From NCBI RefSeq assembly GCF_009729075.1, contig NZ_VTGY01000003.1:124001-188000 (forward strand): a stretch of 64,000 nucleotides of DNA. The letters run 5' to 3'. Source of the DNA: Mycolicibacterium sp. CBMA 226. GTDB taxonomy: Bacteria; Actinomycetota; Actinomycetes; Mycobacteriales; Mycobacteriaceae. The notes beneath the pieces were generated by a model. The model was given only the letters and a program-made list of their open reading frames with translations. It was not told the DNA's origin and ran no database searches. Numbering within the stretch: position 1 is the first letter of the stretch; each line of letters starts with the position of its first letter. Positions 52,560-61,633 of this stretch are shown one piece after another. The position numbers and the translations under genes were made by a program.

Positions 52560-53261
52560 TTACACCGCCATCGCGAAGGTCAGGTTCTCCACGGGGCCGG
52601 ACAACGCGGATTTGACACCGACCGATACGTCATCGGCGAGGACCTCGACCGCGCCGGACTCGAGGCCGTCGATGATGCGCGTAGCGATGTCCACCGCGGT
52701 CGTCTTGGGACCGGGAATGTTCGCCACCATGTCCGTCTCGATCAGCCCGGCGTGCACACCGACCACCTGAGTGCCCTGGGCGGCAAGCTCGCCGCGCAGC
52801 GAGTTGGTGACCGACCAGATCGCCGCTTTGGAGGCGCCATACGCCGCGCTTCCGGCCACCCAAGAGAGCACCGAATGCATATTGACCACGGCGCCGCCGC
52901 CGTTGGCGGCCAGGATCGGGGCGAAGGCTCGAGCCACCCGCAGCGGCCCGAACACGTTGATGTCGAAAGTTGCTTCGATGTCGTCGAAGTCACCGGTCAG
53001 CAGTGAGCCGGGCAGCAGGATGCCTGCGTTGTTGAAGACGATCTCGGCGTCGGAAGCGATGTTGGCGAACGCGGAAACCGAAGCCTCCGAACGTACTTCG
53101 AGTTCGACCGGGACCACTTCGGGGCGTTCGTCAGTGAACGACGACCGGCCCGTCGAGTAGACCTTGCGCGCTCCCCTGGCCAGCAGTTCATCGACGAGTG
53201 CGGCGCCGAGGCCCCGTCGTCCGCCGGTCACCACGACCACCTTGCCTGCCACTGCAACCAT
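52560..53261 (-). CDS. SDR family oxidoreductase
   Basis: Short-chain dehydrogenase of 233 residues. Cofactor motif TGGRRGLGAAL (about 12-22), NNAG (about 78-81), catalytic Ser in MHSVLSWVAG (about 128) and YGASK (Tyr about 143, Lys 147). Preference for NADP is hinted by STGRSS after the second strand. Substrate unknown. ATG 53261 follows GGGAGAG; the frame upstream to 53333 lies in the regulatory gap. It is divergent from the HxlR gene and likely controlled by it, together with the tautomerase downstream. Confidence 0.9.
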   Translation of the reverse strand: MVAVAGKVVVVTGGRRGLGAALVDELLARGARKVYSTGRSSFTDERPEVVPVELEVRSEASVSAFANIASDAEIVFNNAGILLPGSLLTGDFDDIEATFDINVFGPLRVARAFAPILAANGGGAVVNMHSVLSWVAGSAAYGASKAAIWSVTNSLRGELAAQGTQVVGVHAGLIETDMVANIPGPKTTAVDIATRIIDGLESGAVEVLADDVSVGVKSALSGPVENLTFAMAV

Positions 53262-53285
53262 TTGGAACCACTCTCCCTTGCTGAA

Positions 53286-53299
53286 TAACGATGACGTTA
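53286..53299. promoter_or_regulatory. Candidate HxlR operator
   Basis: TAACG-ATGA-CGTTA, perfect 5-bp arms, in the 94-base gap between the divergent SDR and HxlR genes. Two direct copies of GCAAGCA follow (about 53307 and 53330). Confidence 0.45.
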
Positions 53300-53355
53300 C
53301 TAAGATGCAAGCACGGATATCTGAGTAACGCAAGCATTATCCAAAAGAGGGTGTA

Positions 53356-53826
53356 ATGGAGTTCGAGAAAAGACTGCGCGACCGTGGGTGGTCGATCGGC
53401 GACGGCTGCTCGATGGCCAAGCTACTGGACCTGCTGAGCACCAAGACGGTTTTCCTCGCCGTCCGCGAAAGCCTATTCGGCACAACACGATTCGAAGACT
53501 TCGTCGAACGGATCGGGACGTCGGCACCAGCGGTGTCGCGCGCCCTCAAGCAACTGGAAGCCTCCGGACTGATGGTCCGAGTGCCGTATCAGGAGCCCGG
53601 TCAGCGCGCCCGGGACGAATACCGATTGACTGACGCCGGAGAAGATCTGCTGCCGGTGTATCTGGCGATGAGCCAGTGGGGCGACAAACATCTGCAGAAA
53701 GGCGGCCGGGGCCCGCTCTGCTTCGTCGACCGGGAGTCCGGCAACAAGGTTGGCGTTATCGTCACCGATGATCCAAATGCTGCCACTGTTTCCGCAGGTG
53801 ACATCGAAATCCGGCTGAACCGGTAG
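53356..53826 (+). CDS. HxlR-type winged-helix transcriptional regulator
   Basis: A 156-residue regulator of the HxlR family. The winged helix covers about 20-105: CSMAKLLDLLSTKTVFLAVRESLFGTTRFEDFV, IGTSAPAVSRALKQLEASGLMVRVPYQEP and RDEYRLTDAGEDLLPVYLAMSQWGDKHL, the last being the HxlR hallmark. A Cys at about 18 and another near 121 might allow redox sensing as in some HxlR proteins, but this is speculative. It is divergent from the SDR-tautomerase unit and followed 53 bases later by thioesterase copy 2. HxlR proteins commonly respond to aldehydes or quinones. Confidence 0.9.
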   Translation: MEFEKRLRDRGWSIGDGCSMAKLLDLLSTKTVFLAVRESLFGTTRFEDFVERIGTSAPAVSRALKQLEASGLMVRVPYQEPGQRARDEYRLTDAGEDLLPVYLAMSQWGDKHLQKGGRGPLCFVDRESGNKVGVIVTDDPNAATVSAGDIEIRLNR

Positions 53827-53846
53827 TGACCTTTGCCCGTTCTGGA

Positions 53847-53882
53847 ATCAGCAACCATCACGCCGCCGTTGGAGATGAAATG
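53847..53882 (+). pseudogene. Remnant of an mmpL 3' end in front of thioesterase copy 2
   Basis: Read in the frame that ends TGA at 53881-53883, this stretch gives ESATITPPLEMK, matching the last residues of MmpL (ETATTTPELEMA) at 51273-51302. About 25 of 33 bases agree, and the overlap of that TGA with the thioesterase ATG is kept exactly as at the intact junction. No other mmpL sequence remains upstream, where the HxlR gene ends. Confidence 0.6.
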
Positions 53883-54707
53883 ACTGCGCGCCCCTTTACG
53901 GACCTCACCACCGTCACCGCGGTCGGCGACGGCACCTTCACCGCCACCATCGACCCCGTGTGGACGATCGGCCCGAAGGTGCACGGCGGCTGCATGATGG
54001 CGGTGTGTGCCGCGGCCGCGCAGCAGGCCATCGGTTCGGAGTCCGAGCTGGCGCCGGTCGCGGTGAGCGCCAACTATCTGAACGCCCCCGATCCCGGCGA
54101 GGTACAGCTGACGACGACCGTCCGCAAGCACGGGCGCCAGGTGGCGCTGGTCGACGTCCAGCTGTCACAGAATGGCCGCGTGGCGGTCAGCTGTGCGGTG
54201 ACCCTCGGACCGCTCGATGCCAAGCCACCGCGCTACCAGGAGTCGCTCGACGTGTCCTATCTTCCCGTCGAGCCGCCGGCGGATGCCGTGCCGGTGACCG
54301 CGGGTCATCCGGTCGGTGCGATTGTGCACGTGGCGCAGGGCTGCGAGTTCCTGCTCGACGCCGCGACACCGTTCCTGTCCGGCGAGGAGGGTGATCCCGT
54401 CAACCGAATGTGGTTGCGGCCCTTCGCCGATGACGAAGCCAATCCGAACACCGCCCTGCTGTTCGCGTTGATGGTGGGCGACATCACTCCCCCGGTCACC
54501 ATGAATCAGGGGCACTTCGGCTGGACGCCCACCGTCCAGCTCACCACCTACGTGCGACGGCGGCCGGCGCCGGGCTGGCTGCGGGTGCTGGCCAGTTCGA
54601 CCGTGGTCGGCGAGACCTGGTTCGAGGAGGACCACGTCATCCTCGATTCCACCGGCGAGGTCGTGGTCCAGAGCCGCCAGCTCGCGATGCTGCCGAAGGG
54701 CGTGTAG
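53880..54707 (+). CDS. Double-hotdog acyl-CoA thioesterase family protein (copy 2)
   Basis: Paralogue of the gene at 51299, same length (275 residues) and very similar throughout: PFTDLTTVTAVGDGTFTATID, WTIGPKVHGGCMMAVCAAAAQ, VSANYLNAPDPGEVQL, LGPLDAKPPR, VHVAQGC, NQGHFGWTPTVQLTTYVRRRPAPGW and GETWFEEDHVILDSTGEVVVQSRQLAMLP. The conserved domain order implies the same acyl-thioester activity. ATG 53880 is preceded by an mmpL 3' end fragment, so this copy arose by duplication or transfer of an mmpL-thioesterase junction. It is now downstream of HxlR and may be under its control. Confidence 0.87.
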   Translation: MTARPFTDLTTVTAVGDGTFTATIDPVWTIGPKVHGGCMMAVCAAAAQQAIGSESELAPVAVSANYLNAPDPGEVQLTTTVRKHGRQVALVDVQLSQNGRVAVSCAVTLGPLDAKPPRYQESLDVSYLPVEPPADAVPVTAGHPVGAIVHVAQGCEFLLDAATPFLSGEEGDPVNRMWLRPFADDEANPNTALLFALMVGDITPPVTMNQGHFGWTPTVQLTTYVRRRPAPGWLRVLASSTVVGETWFEEDHVILDSTGEVVVQSRQLAMLPKGV

Positions 54708-54712
54708 GCAGG

Positions 54713-57076
54713 TCAGGCGCCCAGTTCCACCAGCTGGGCGTCGCCCTGAATCGTCGAGAACTGTTGCCACCAAACCCAATCGGTGATCGCTGCCCGCAGG
54801 TCGGCCGCATACGGCGCGGTGTAGGCGCGGTACAGCGCCGCGGACTCCTGCAGCCGGCCGTAGGCGGCCAGCTTCTCCAGGTGCGCCGTCCGGTAGGTCT
54901 CGCCCGTCGTCTGCATCAACGGCCTGATCGATTCCATCCAGGCCTTACCGATCGCCGCCGGATCCGGCGGGACCAGCTGTACGGGCTGCGGCGGTAGGGC
55001 CTCATGCAGCTGTGCGTCGGGCCATTCGGCCAGCTTCGCCGCCGCCTCGGGAGCGATGACCTCCAGACGCGTGCGGCCCTTCATCAGTCCGTCGGTCGGA
55101 ATATCCTCAGGGGCAATGACTCTCGTCTGCAGACTGCCGGAGAACGGTTGCACTTCCTGCTGCGTACCGATGACCACCTTCAGCGTCTTCTCGTGGAACG
55201 TGCACCACGCCTGGAGCGCGACGAACGGCTCACGGACCCACCGGCCACGCTGGCCGGCCGGGATGCGCTCGTCGGCGCTGACGAAGATGACCTGCGACGG
55301 TAGGCACATGCCGTCCGGAATGAACGACACCCCATAGGAATTCGCGGCGATGATCTCGCCATCGGACGTCACGCCGACCGCCCATACGAAGTTCCACGCC
55401 ATCGCCGGGATGGACGGTGGCGCGTGCAACGCCGCTGCAATCCGCTCGGCGAACTGCACGTCCGCGTCGCCCGCCGACTTGCGCACCAGACCGGCCCGCG
55501 CCGCCGCGGCCATCGCATCACGCTCTGCCCGAGCCGGCGTCACGGGGATCGGCGCCGCAGCAGCGGCGTTCTGCTGCTGGTTGGTCGACATCGGCGCGAC
55601 ACCCGGACCCGTGGCGGCGCCACCTGCGCCGGGTTGAGCGACCGGCGCAGCCGGCGGCGGTGTCGGTGCCGGACCCAACGGGGCTGCCGGGGCTGCACCA
55701 GCCGGTGTACCCGTCGTCGGTGCCGCGGTGCTCGCGGCTGCCTGCGCGACGGGCGCTGCACCTGCTCCGCTGGTGCCGGTCGCTGCGCCACTACCGGCAG
55801 CCGCAGGGGTGCCTGACCCTGTGCCCGTTTGTGCAGCCGGTTCGGGCGCTGCCAGTGGAGCGGCATTCGTGGCCGCAGAAAGGGGCTGCGCGTTCGGAAG
55901 CTGACCGAACGGGCTCTTCGGGGTATCGGGCGCCTGCTGGCCGGTTGGCTGGCCGGCGCCGGGCTGGCCGGTGCTCTGGGCGCTCGGGGTTGCGGTTGGG
56001 CTCGTAGCCGACGCAGCGCTGACGGCGGACGGGGTTGCGGGTGAACCGGATGTTGAGGTGCTCGATGTAGCCGGTCGCGGAGTCATCGCCATCGACGGAC
56101 CGCCGACTGCGGAGGTCGGAGTTGAACTGTTCGGGGCAGCTGCGGGAGCGCTTGATGCTGCTGGTCCAGGTTGGGCTGGGGCGGGAACACCCCCGCCACT
56201 GTCACCAGACTTGTCCCCTTGTGCCGCCGGCAGTGGGTTCGCCACCGTCTTTGTTGGCTGGTGCCCGCCAGCCCCACCGCTGTCACCAGACTTGTCGCCC
56301 TGGGCTGCCGCCGACGGGTATTCGACAGGTTTAGTTGGCTGGTGCCCGCCACCCCCACCGGTATCGCCCGAGTTGTCACCCTGGCCGCCGCCAGCACCGG
56401 GTACGCCGACCGGCGGTCCCGGTGTCGGCACGGCACCGGGAGTACCGACGTTCGAGGGTTGCTGCGGCGCGGGCGGTCGTGGCAGCTGTCCATCCGCCCC
56501 GGGAGTGCTCGGCGGCACACCTAATTCCTGCGCCAGCCCCGTCGCACACTTGGCCACCGCCGCGATATTTTCTGCGAGACCGCCAGCAACCATCTTCTGG
56601 ATCAAACTCGTGAATACCGCAGCCGAATTGAAAAACGCGCCGGCCGAGGCCGAGTCACCAGCCCGTTCAGCAGCATGGGCAGCCGTCAGCATCATGTCGC
56701 TTGCCTTTTTGAACCCCTGGCAGGTCTTCTCAATGAAGTCAGCGGTCTGATTGACCGCGTTCTTCGTGTGAACGACAGCAGATTCGGCGCGGTATACCTT
56801 TCGCGCAGCTTCATATGCGGCTTCACACGCTTCGCCGTACGCACCAAGAACGCCAGTGGCCGAAGCGGTCGCAAGACGACCAGCCTCGCCCTGCCAATCA
56901 GCCAAGTCCATTCTCTGGTGGGCGTGATGAGGAATCACATCACCGTCGAGGCGATCGCCAAGCGCCATAAGTCCCACAGCAATATCGTTGAGCGCGTTCT
57001 CGTCGACGTCTGGAAATGCAGCACCCACTACCGTCTTTGGTCCATAATCGCCTGGGTGGTATCGCTCAATTGCCAT
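54713..57076 (-). CDS. EspK-like Ala/Pro-rich type VII secretion-associated protein
   Basis: Protein of 787 residues in three parts. An N-terminal helical domain (about 1-190) carries a WXG-type motif DWQGEAG (about 60) and long helices, as in ESX substrates and chaperone-like Esp proteins. A disordered Pro/Ala/Gly/Thr-rich middle (about 190-545) includes 27-residue tandem repeats. The C-terminal domain (about 550-787) closely resembles that of M. tuberculosis EspK (Rv3879c): VGVTSDGEIIAANSYGVSFIPDGM, VREPFVALQAWCTFHEKTLKVVIGT, EDIPTDGLMKGRTRLEVIAPEAAAKLAEW. EspK works with EspB at the ESX-1 locus, but no ESX core gene is here. Third gene of a minus-strand cassette. Confidence 0.8.
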   Translation of the reverse strand: MAIERYHPGDYGPKTVVGAAFPDVDENALNDIAVGLMALGDRLDGDVIPHHAHQRMDLADWQGEAGRLATASATGVLGAYGEACEAAYEAARKVYRAESAVVHTKNAVNQTADFIEKTCQGFKKASDMMLTAAHAAERAGDSASAGAFFNSAAVFTSLIQKMVAGGLAENIAAVAKCATGLAQELGVPPSTPGADGQLPRPPAPQQPSNVGTPGAVPTPGPPVGVPGAGGGQGDNSGDTGGGGGHQPTKPVEYPSAAAQGDKSGDSGGAGGHQPTKTVANPLPAAQGDKSGDSGGGVPAPAQPGPAASSAPAAAPNSSTPTSAVGGPSMAMTPRPATSSTSTSGSPATPSAVSAASATSPTATPSAQSTGQPGAGQPTGQQAPDTPKSPFGQLPNAQPLSAATNAAPLAAPEPAAQTGTGSGTPAAAGSGAATGTSGAGAAPVAQAAASTAAPTTGTPAGAAPAAPLGPAPTPPPAAPVAQPGAGGAATGPGVAPMSTNQQQNAAAAAPIPVTPARAERDAMAAAARAGLVRKSAGDADVQFAERIAAALHAPPSIPAMAWNFVWAVGVTSDGEIIAANSYGVSFIPDGMCLPSQVIFVSADERIPAGQRGRWVREPFVALQAWCTFHEKTLKVVIGTQQEVQPFSGSLQTRVIAPEDIPTDGLMKGRTRLEVIAPEAAAKLAEWPDAQLHEALPPQPVQLVPPDPAAIGKAWMESIRPLMQTTGETYRTAHLEKLAAYGRLQESAALYRAYTAPYAADLRAAITDWVWWQQFSTIQGDAQLVELGA
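56193..56392 (-). repeat. 81-bp (27-residue) tandem repeats in EspK-like gene
   Basis: Two full and one partial in-frame copies: GQGDNSGDTGGGGGHQPTKP..., AQGDKSGDSGGAGGHQPTKT..., AQGDKSGDSGGG. The conserved TTGTC positions are 81 bases apart (56292 and 56373). Such in-frame repeats can change number by slippage without breaking the frame. Confidence 0.75.
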
Positions 57077-57190
57077 TTAATACCACCCTTCGAACGCCGC
57101 GAATCATGACACTCGAATTAGCTCGGTTAACTGCGCTGATTCGGATTTCATCAATACTCTGACCAATTGCTCGCATGCGACCACCGATCC

Positions 57191-58315
57191 TTAGCCCGCG
57201 GCGTATTTGCAGGCCCCTAGCAACACACCAGGCGCTCTCTGGCCCGCAGCATAGATATCCTGATCACTGGGCTGATAGGTTTGCAGTGCCTGGACATAGG
57301 CCCTCCGATACTGCACTCCGAGTTGGATAAAATCCTGAACCATAGGGTTCGAACTCGTCTGTGCTAACTTCTCCAAAGAATCGGCGGTCGAAGTCATCAC
57401 TGGCACAACCGCGGCGGTGAGCGCCTGCTGTTCTGGCGACCAATTGCTAACTGCAATTTTGGGATCAGTATTGACCCAACTCTTGAACGCCGAACTTAAT
57501 AGCAATTGATCGAGTGTTGCCGAAATATCTGCACACACAATATCGGGCGTATTGAAAATACGCTGCGGGTTGGACAAATCGCCGATAGGTGCGATTGAAC
57601 TTGGCGATCCGGGTGTTGAGGCCAACGCTGAGCGCGCTGCGGCAGAACCGGACGATATCGCAGCACAAACAGCCATGATGGCGTTTCCTGCGGTAGAACC
57701 GGCGCGCGCCAAATTATCGTCCAGTGCTGTGTATCGCGGGATGCTGTCCGCGTATGCACGCAAGTACGCAGTGAATTGTCCGTAGAGTTCGCGCATTACC
57801 CGGTGCGTGGTGATTTTCGCCAATGACACAGCTTGGTCGGCAGCATTACGCATGGCCTTACCGACCGCCTCAAACTGAGACTGAATATCCGGTGTCCACG
57901 ACGAAGCAGGAACGGCCGGATCGCGTTGTAACCAACCCTTGTTCTCGGCGTCATAGAGAGTGTCGTTGATCGGCCCCCACGGCGCACACGATGGGTCTTC
58001 GGTGATGATCCCAACCGGGCCCTTGTCGTTGGCGCTCGCAACGTCTGACGGCGCTGCCGAAGTAGTACCGCCGCCGCTGCCGTTATTGGTACCGCCGCTC
58101 TTGGTGCACGACACCGCAACCACGGCCGTCACCGCGATCACCGCAACCAACGACACCGCCCCGATGGCCCACTTAGCGGCGCCGCCCTTCTTCGGCGGAA
58201 CCGGAGTCGGCCGCGGCTGCTGCGGCGGGCCCCATTGCCCACCCTGGCCAGGCTGACCCGGCCAGCCGCCCGGTTGCTGCGGCGGGGGCTCACCCCACGT
58301 CGGCGGTTGCGTCAC
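57191..58315 (-). CDS. Membrane-anchored extracytoplasmic protein of unknown function in Esp-like cassette
   Basis: A 374-residue protein: Pro/Gly/Gln-rich cytoplasmic N-terminus (MTQPPTWGEPPPQQPGGWPG), one membrane segment at about 48-70 (WAIGAVSLVAVIAVTAVVAVSC), a Gly/Ser/Thr linker, then a helical extracytoplasmic domain with four Cys (DPSCAPWG, MAVCAAIS, DIVCADIS, LLGACKYA) that could form two disulfides. I do not recognise a named family. The DNA is visibly more A+T-rich and has more A/T-ending codons than its neighbours. It lies between the EspJ-like and EspK-like genes, so a role in that putative secretion unit is inferred. Confidence 0.72.
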   Translation of the reverse strand: MTQPPTWGEPPPQQPGGWPGQPGQGGQWGPPQQPRPTPVPPKKGGAAKWAIGAVSLVAVIAVTAVVAVSCTKSGGTNNGSGGGTTSAAPSDVASANDKGPVGIITEDPSCAPWGPINDTLYDAENKGWLQRDPAVPASSWTPDIQSQFEAVGKAMRNAADQAVSLAKITTHRVMRELYGQFTAYLRAYADSIPRYTALDDNLARAGSTAGNAIMAVCAAISSGSAAARSALASTPGSPSSIAPIGDLSNPQRIFNTPDIVCADISATLDQLLLSSAFKSWVNTDPKIAVSNWSPEQQALTAAVVPVMTSTADSLEKLAQTSSNPMVQDFIQLGVQYRRAYVQALQTYQPSDQDIYAAGQRAPGVLLGACKYAAG

Positions 58316-58365
58316 AGATCGCCCTCCCTCACAAACTCACAACGCAAAACAGTCAGGACCGAAAA

Positions 58366-59118
58366 TTACACATCAACCGCAGGATTGGCGGCATGGCGGC
58401 CAGAGCGCGGTGCGGGAGAAGACGGGGGCACCGGGGCCGACGGACCACTGCTCGGCCCGGCGGCCGCGTGCTTCTTGTCGGCCTCGGAGTCCTTCTTTTC
58501 TTCGGGCTTTTCGTCCCGCTTGTCCTCGCGGGCCTTTTCCTCGCCAGGCTTGCGGTCCTGCGGCTGGAGCTGTTGGCCGGCCGCCCCACCGACTCCGCCG
58601 GCGCCACCCTCGCCCGGCTTGCCGCCGCCTTTAGTGGACTGGCCAGCCAACTGTTGAACCTGCTGGCCGATCTGTTGTGCAGCCTGCATTGCCGTCTGCG
58701 GAACTGATCCCAGCGCCTGCATGGCCTGTGCGGGGGCTTGGAAGGCTTGCATGGCCATGCCCATCATCTGACCGAACTGGCCCATCCCGCCGTCAGCGCC
58801 AACACCGGCCTTGCCAGCGGCGGATGCGGGATTGAGGTTCTCCCCGGCCTTCTGGATCGTCTGCCCGCCCGCTTCGTCCCCACTCTGATAGGCGCTCCGA
58901 GCCGACGACACCTTCCCTGCGAATGCCTGATCGTTGGCTTGTGCAGCCGCGACCTTCTCATTCGCACCTTCGACCAACCCCGGCAGGTAGGAGGAAAGCA
59001 TCAGGCTGACCGGGTCAGCGCCCGCTGGGATATTCGGAGGCGCGACTCGCTGGACCGGTTCCGCCGCCGACCACGACATGGTCTCGGGATCGACCCTCAG
59101 AAAATTCGTATCGCTCAA
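58366..59118 (-). CDS. EspJ-like ESX secretion-associated protein
   Basis: A 250-residue Ala/Gln/Pro-rich protein beginning (M)SDTNFLRVDPETMSWSAAEPVQRV, the layout of ESX-1 EspJ (Rv3878): LxVDP start, AGADPVS near 33, helical region and then the type VII export motif YxxxD as YQSGD (about 77-81). The remainder is low complexity (MQALGSVPQTAMQAAQQIGQQVQQLAGQ, then Lys/Glu/Pro-rich tail). TTG 59118 is chosen since a GGGGGTGG ribosome-site-like run precedes it and family members start here; ATG 59151 would add eleven poorly conserved residues. First gene of the cassette. Confidence 0.68.
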   Translation of the reverse strand: MSDTNFLRVDPETMSWSAAEPVQRVAPPNIPAGADPVSLMLSSYLPGLVEGANEKVAAAQANDQAFAGKVSSARSAYQSGDEAGGQTIQKAGENLNPASAAGKAGVGADGGMGQFGQMMGMAMQAFQAPAQAMQALGSVPQTAMQAAQQIGQQVQQLAGQSTKGGGKPGEGGAGGVGGAAGQQLQPQDRKPGEEKAREDKRDEKPEEKKDSEADKKHAAAGPSSGPSAPVPPSSPAPRSGRHAANPAVDV

Positions 59119-59249
59119 CGCGTCCACCCCCACATCTGGACAGTCCCGCATCTGAGATTACCCGTACCGCCAACCCCAGTCCTGCACCAATCTTGCGCAG
59201 CGTTGAGTCCGAGTTTGCTCAAATGACGAGCGAGAGCAGAAAGTGCCTG

Positions 59250-61592
59250 CTACGCGGCAGAAGTCACGCGATAGACGTCGTACACGCCTTCCACATTGCG
59301 CACCACATTCAGCACGTGACCGAGGTGCTTCGGATCGCCCATTTCAAAAGTGAAGCGGCTGATCGCAACTCGATCGTTGGACGTGGTGACCGACGCCGAC
59401 AGGATGTTCACCTTCTCGTCCGCCAGCACCCGGGTGACGTCGGAGAGCAGGCGGTGCCGGTCGAGCGCTTCGACCTGGATGGCCACCAGGAACACTGACG
59501 ACGGCGACGGCGCCCACTTCACATCGATGATGCGCTCGGACTGCTGCTGCAGCGACGCGGCGTTGGTGCAGTCGGTCCGGTGCACGCTGACGCCACCGCC
59601 ACGGGTCACGAAACCCATGATGTTGTCGCCCGGGACCGGCGTGCAGCACTTGGCCAGCTTGCACAGCACCCCGGGCGCGCCCGGAACCGCCACGCCCACA
59701 TCGTCATTCGTACGGCGCCGCACCGGCATGGTCGCCGGCGTCGACCGTTCGGCGATCTCGTCGGCGGCTTCGTCGTCACCACCGAGCGTGGCCACCAGCC
59801 GCTGCACGACGTGCCGTGCCGACACGTGACCCTCGCCGACCGCGGTGTACAGCGCCGAGACATCGGCGTAGCGCAGCTCCCGCGCGAGCGCGGCCATCGA
59901 CTCGGCGTTCATCAACCGCTGCAACGGCATTCCGCCGCGGCGCACCTCACGGGCGATGGCGTCCTTGCCGGTCTCCAGCGCCTCCTCGCGCCGCTCCTTG
60001 GCGAACCACTGCCGGATCTTGGCCTTCGCCCGCGGCGACACCACGAACGTCTGCCAGTCACGTGACGGTCCGGCGTTCTGCGCCTTGGAGGTGAAAACCT
60101 CGACAACTTCACCGTTTTCGAGCTTGCGCTCCAGCGCGACCAGTCGACCGTTGACGCGGGCGCCGATGCAGCGGTGCCCAACCTCGGTGTGCACCGCATA
60201 CGCGAAGTCGACGGGCGTGGAACCGGCCGGCAGTGTGATCACGTCGCCCTTGGGCGTGAACACGAAAATCTCTTGCACGGCAAGGTCGTAACGCAGTGAC
60301 TCCAGGAACTCACCGGGGTCCGCGGCCTCTCGCTGCCAGTCGAGGAGCTGCCGCATCCACGCCATATCGTCGATCTCGGTGGCGTGACCGCCCGCCGGTA
60401 AACCGTTGCGGCCCTTGGCTTCCTTGTAGCGCCAGTGCGCGGCGATCCCATACTCCGCGGTGCGGTGCATGTCGATGGTGCGGATCTGCACCTCCAGCGG
60501 CTTGCCCTCGGGGCCGACGACTGTGGTGTGCAGCGACTGGTAGACGCCGAACCGCGGCTGGGCGATGTAGTCCTTGAACCGCCCGGCCATCGGCTGCCAC
60601 AGCGAGTGCACCACGCCGACGGCGGCGTAACAGTCCCGGATCTCGTCACAGAGGATGCGCACACCGACCAGGTCGTGGATGTCGTCGAAGTCACGACCTT
60701 TGACGATCATCTTCTGGTAGATGGACCAGTAGTGTTTCGGTCGCCCTTCGACGGTCGCGTTGATCTTCATGGCCTGCAGCGAATTGGCGATCTCCGCACG
60801 CACCTTGGCCAGATAGGTGTCACGCGACGGCGCCCGGTCGGCGACCAGGCGCACGATCTCCTCGTACCGCTTGGGGTGCAGGATCGCGAATGACAGGTCC
60901 TCGAGTTCCCACTTGACGGTCGCCATACCGAGGCGGTGAGCAAGCGGCGCAATGACTTCCAGCGTCTCGCGCGCCTTGCGGGCCTGCTTCTCCGGTGGCA
61001 GGAACCGCATGGTGCGCATGTTGTGCAGGCGGTCGGCGACCTTGATGACCAGCACGCGGGGGTCGCGCGCCATGGCGATGATCATCTTGCGGATCGTCTC
61101 GGCCTCGGCCGCCGAGCCGAGCACGACCTTATCCAGCTTGGTGACGCCGTCGACCAGGTGGCCGACCTCAGTACCGAACTCGGCGGTGAGCGCCTCCAGC
61201 GTGTACCCGGTGTCCTCAACGGTGTCGTGCAGCAGCGCCGCGACGAGCGTCGTGGTGTCCATGCCGAGTTCGGCCAGAATGTTGGCGACGGCCAGCGGGT
61301 GGGTGATGTACGGGTCACCGGACTTACGCAGCTGCGGCGCGTGCCGCTCCTCGGCAATCTCGTAGGCGCGCTGCAAGATCGCCAGGTCGGCCTTCGGGTA
61401 GTACTCCCGGTGCACCGCGACCAACGGCTCAAGGACCGGGTTGACCAGGCTGCGCTGGGCGGTCATCCGGCGAGCGAGGCGGGCGCGTACGCGACGGGAT
61501 GCGCTGACGGTGCTCTTGGTTGTTTCCAGCGACGTCCCCGACGTCGGCTCGGGCGGCGCCGACTGGACCTGCGTCACCTTGTCGTCAGCCAA
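59250..61592 (-). CDS. relA: Bifunctional (p)ppGpp synthetase/hydrolase Rel
   Basis: Stringent-response enzyme of 780 residues that makes and degrades (p)ppGpp at the ribosome. HD hydrolase domain with HDTVEDTG (about 122-129); synthetase domain about 240-370 including [15 protein letters not shown] and [18 protein letters not shown] domain about 450-510 ([33 protein letters not shown]); zinc-finger-like [28 protein letters not shown]-terminal ACT domain. The start TTG 61592 is supported by GGAGGTGT 8 bases upstream, and the family start near MADDK. Matches Rv2583c and lies downstream of apt in the same orientation. Confidence 0.97.
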   Translation of the reverse strand: MADDKVTQVQSAPPEPTSGTSLETTKSTVSASRRVRARLARRMTAQRSLVNPVLEPLVAVHREYYPKADLAILQRAYEIAEERHAPQLRKSGDPYITHPLAVANILAELGMDTTTLVAALLHDTVEDTGYTLEALTAEFGTEVGHLVDGVTKLDKVVLGSAAEAETIRKMIIAMARDPRVLVIKVADRLHNMRTMRFLPPEKQARKARETLEVIAPLAHRLGMATVKWELEDLSFAILHPKRYEEIVRLVADRAPSRDTYLAKVRAEIANSLQAMKINATVEGRPKHYWSIYQKMIVKGRDFDDIHDLVGVRILCDEIRDCYAAVGVVHSLWQPMAGRFKDYIAQPRFGVYQSLHTTVVGPEGKPLEVQIRTIDMHRTAEYGIAAHWRYKEAKGRNGLPAGGHATEIDDMAWMRQLLDWQREAADPGEFLESLRYDLAVQEIFVFTPKGDVITLPAGSTPVDFAYAVHTEVGHRCIGARVNGRLVALERKLENGEVVEVFTSKAQNAGPSRDWQTFVVSPRAKAKIRQWFAKERREEALETGKDAIAREVRRGGMPLQRLMNAESMAALARELRYADVSALYTAVGEGHVSARHVVQRLVATLGGDDEAADEIAERSTPATMPVRRRTNDDVGVAVPGAPGVLCKLAKCCTPVPGDNIMGFVTRGGGVSVHRTDCTNAASLQQQSERIIDVKWAPSPSSVFLVAIQVEALDRHRLLSDVTRVLADEKVNILSASVTTSNDRVAISRFTFEMGDPKHLGHVLNVVRNVEGVYDVYRVTSAA

Positions 61593-61633
61593 CGCCGCAC
61601 ACCTCCTACACCTGGTTTGTCGAGAATAGCTCC

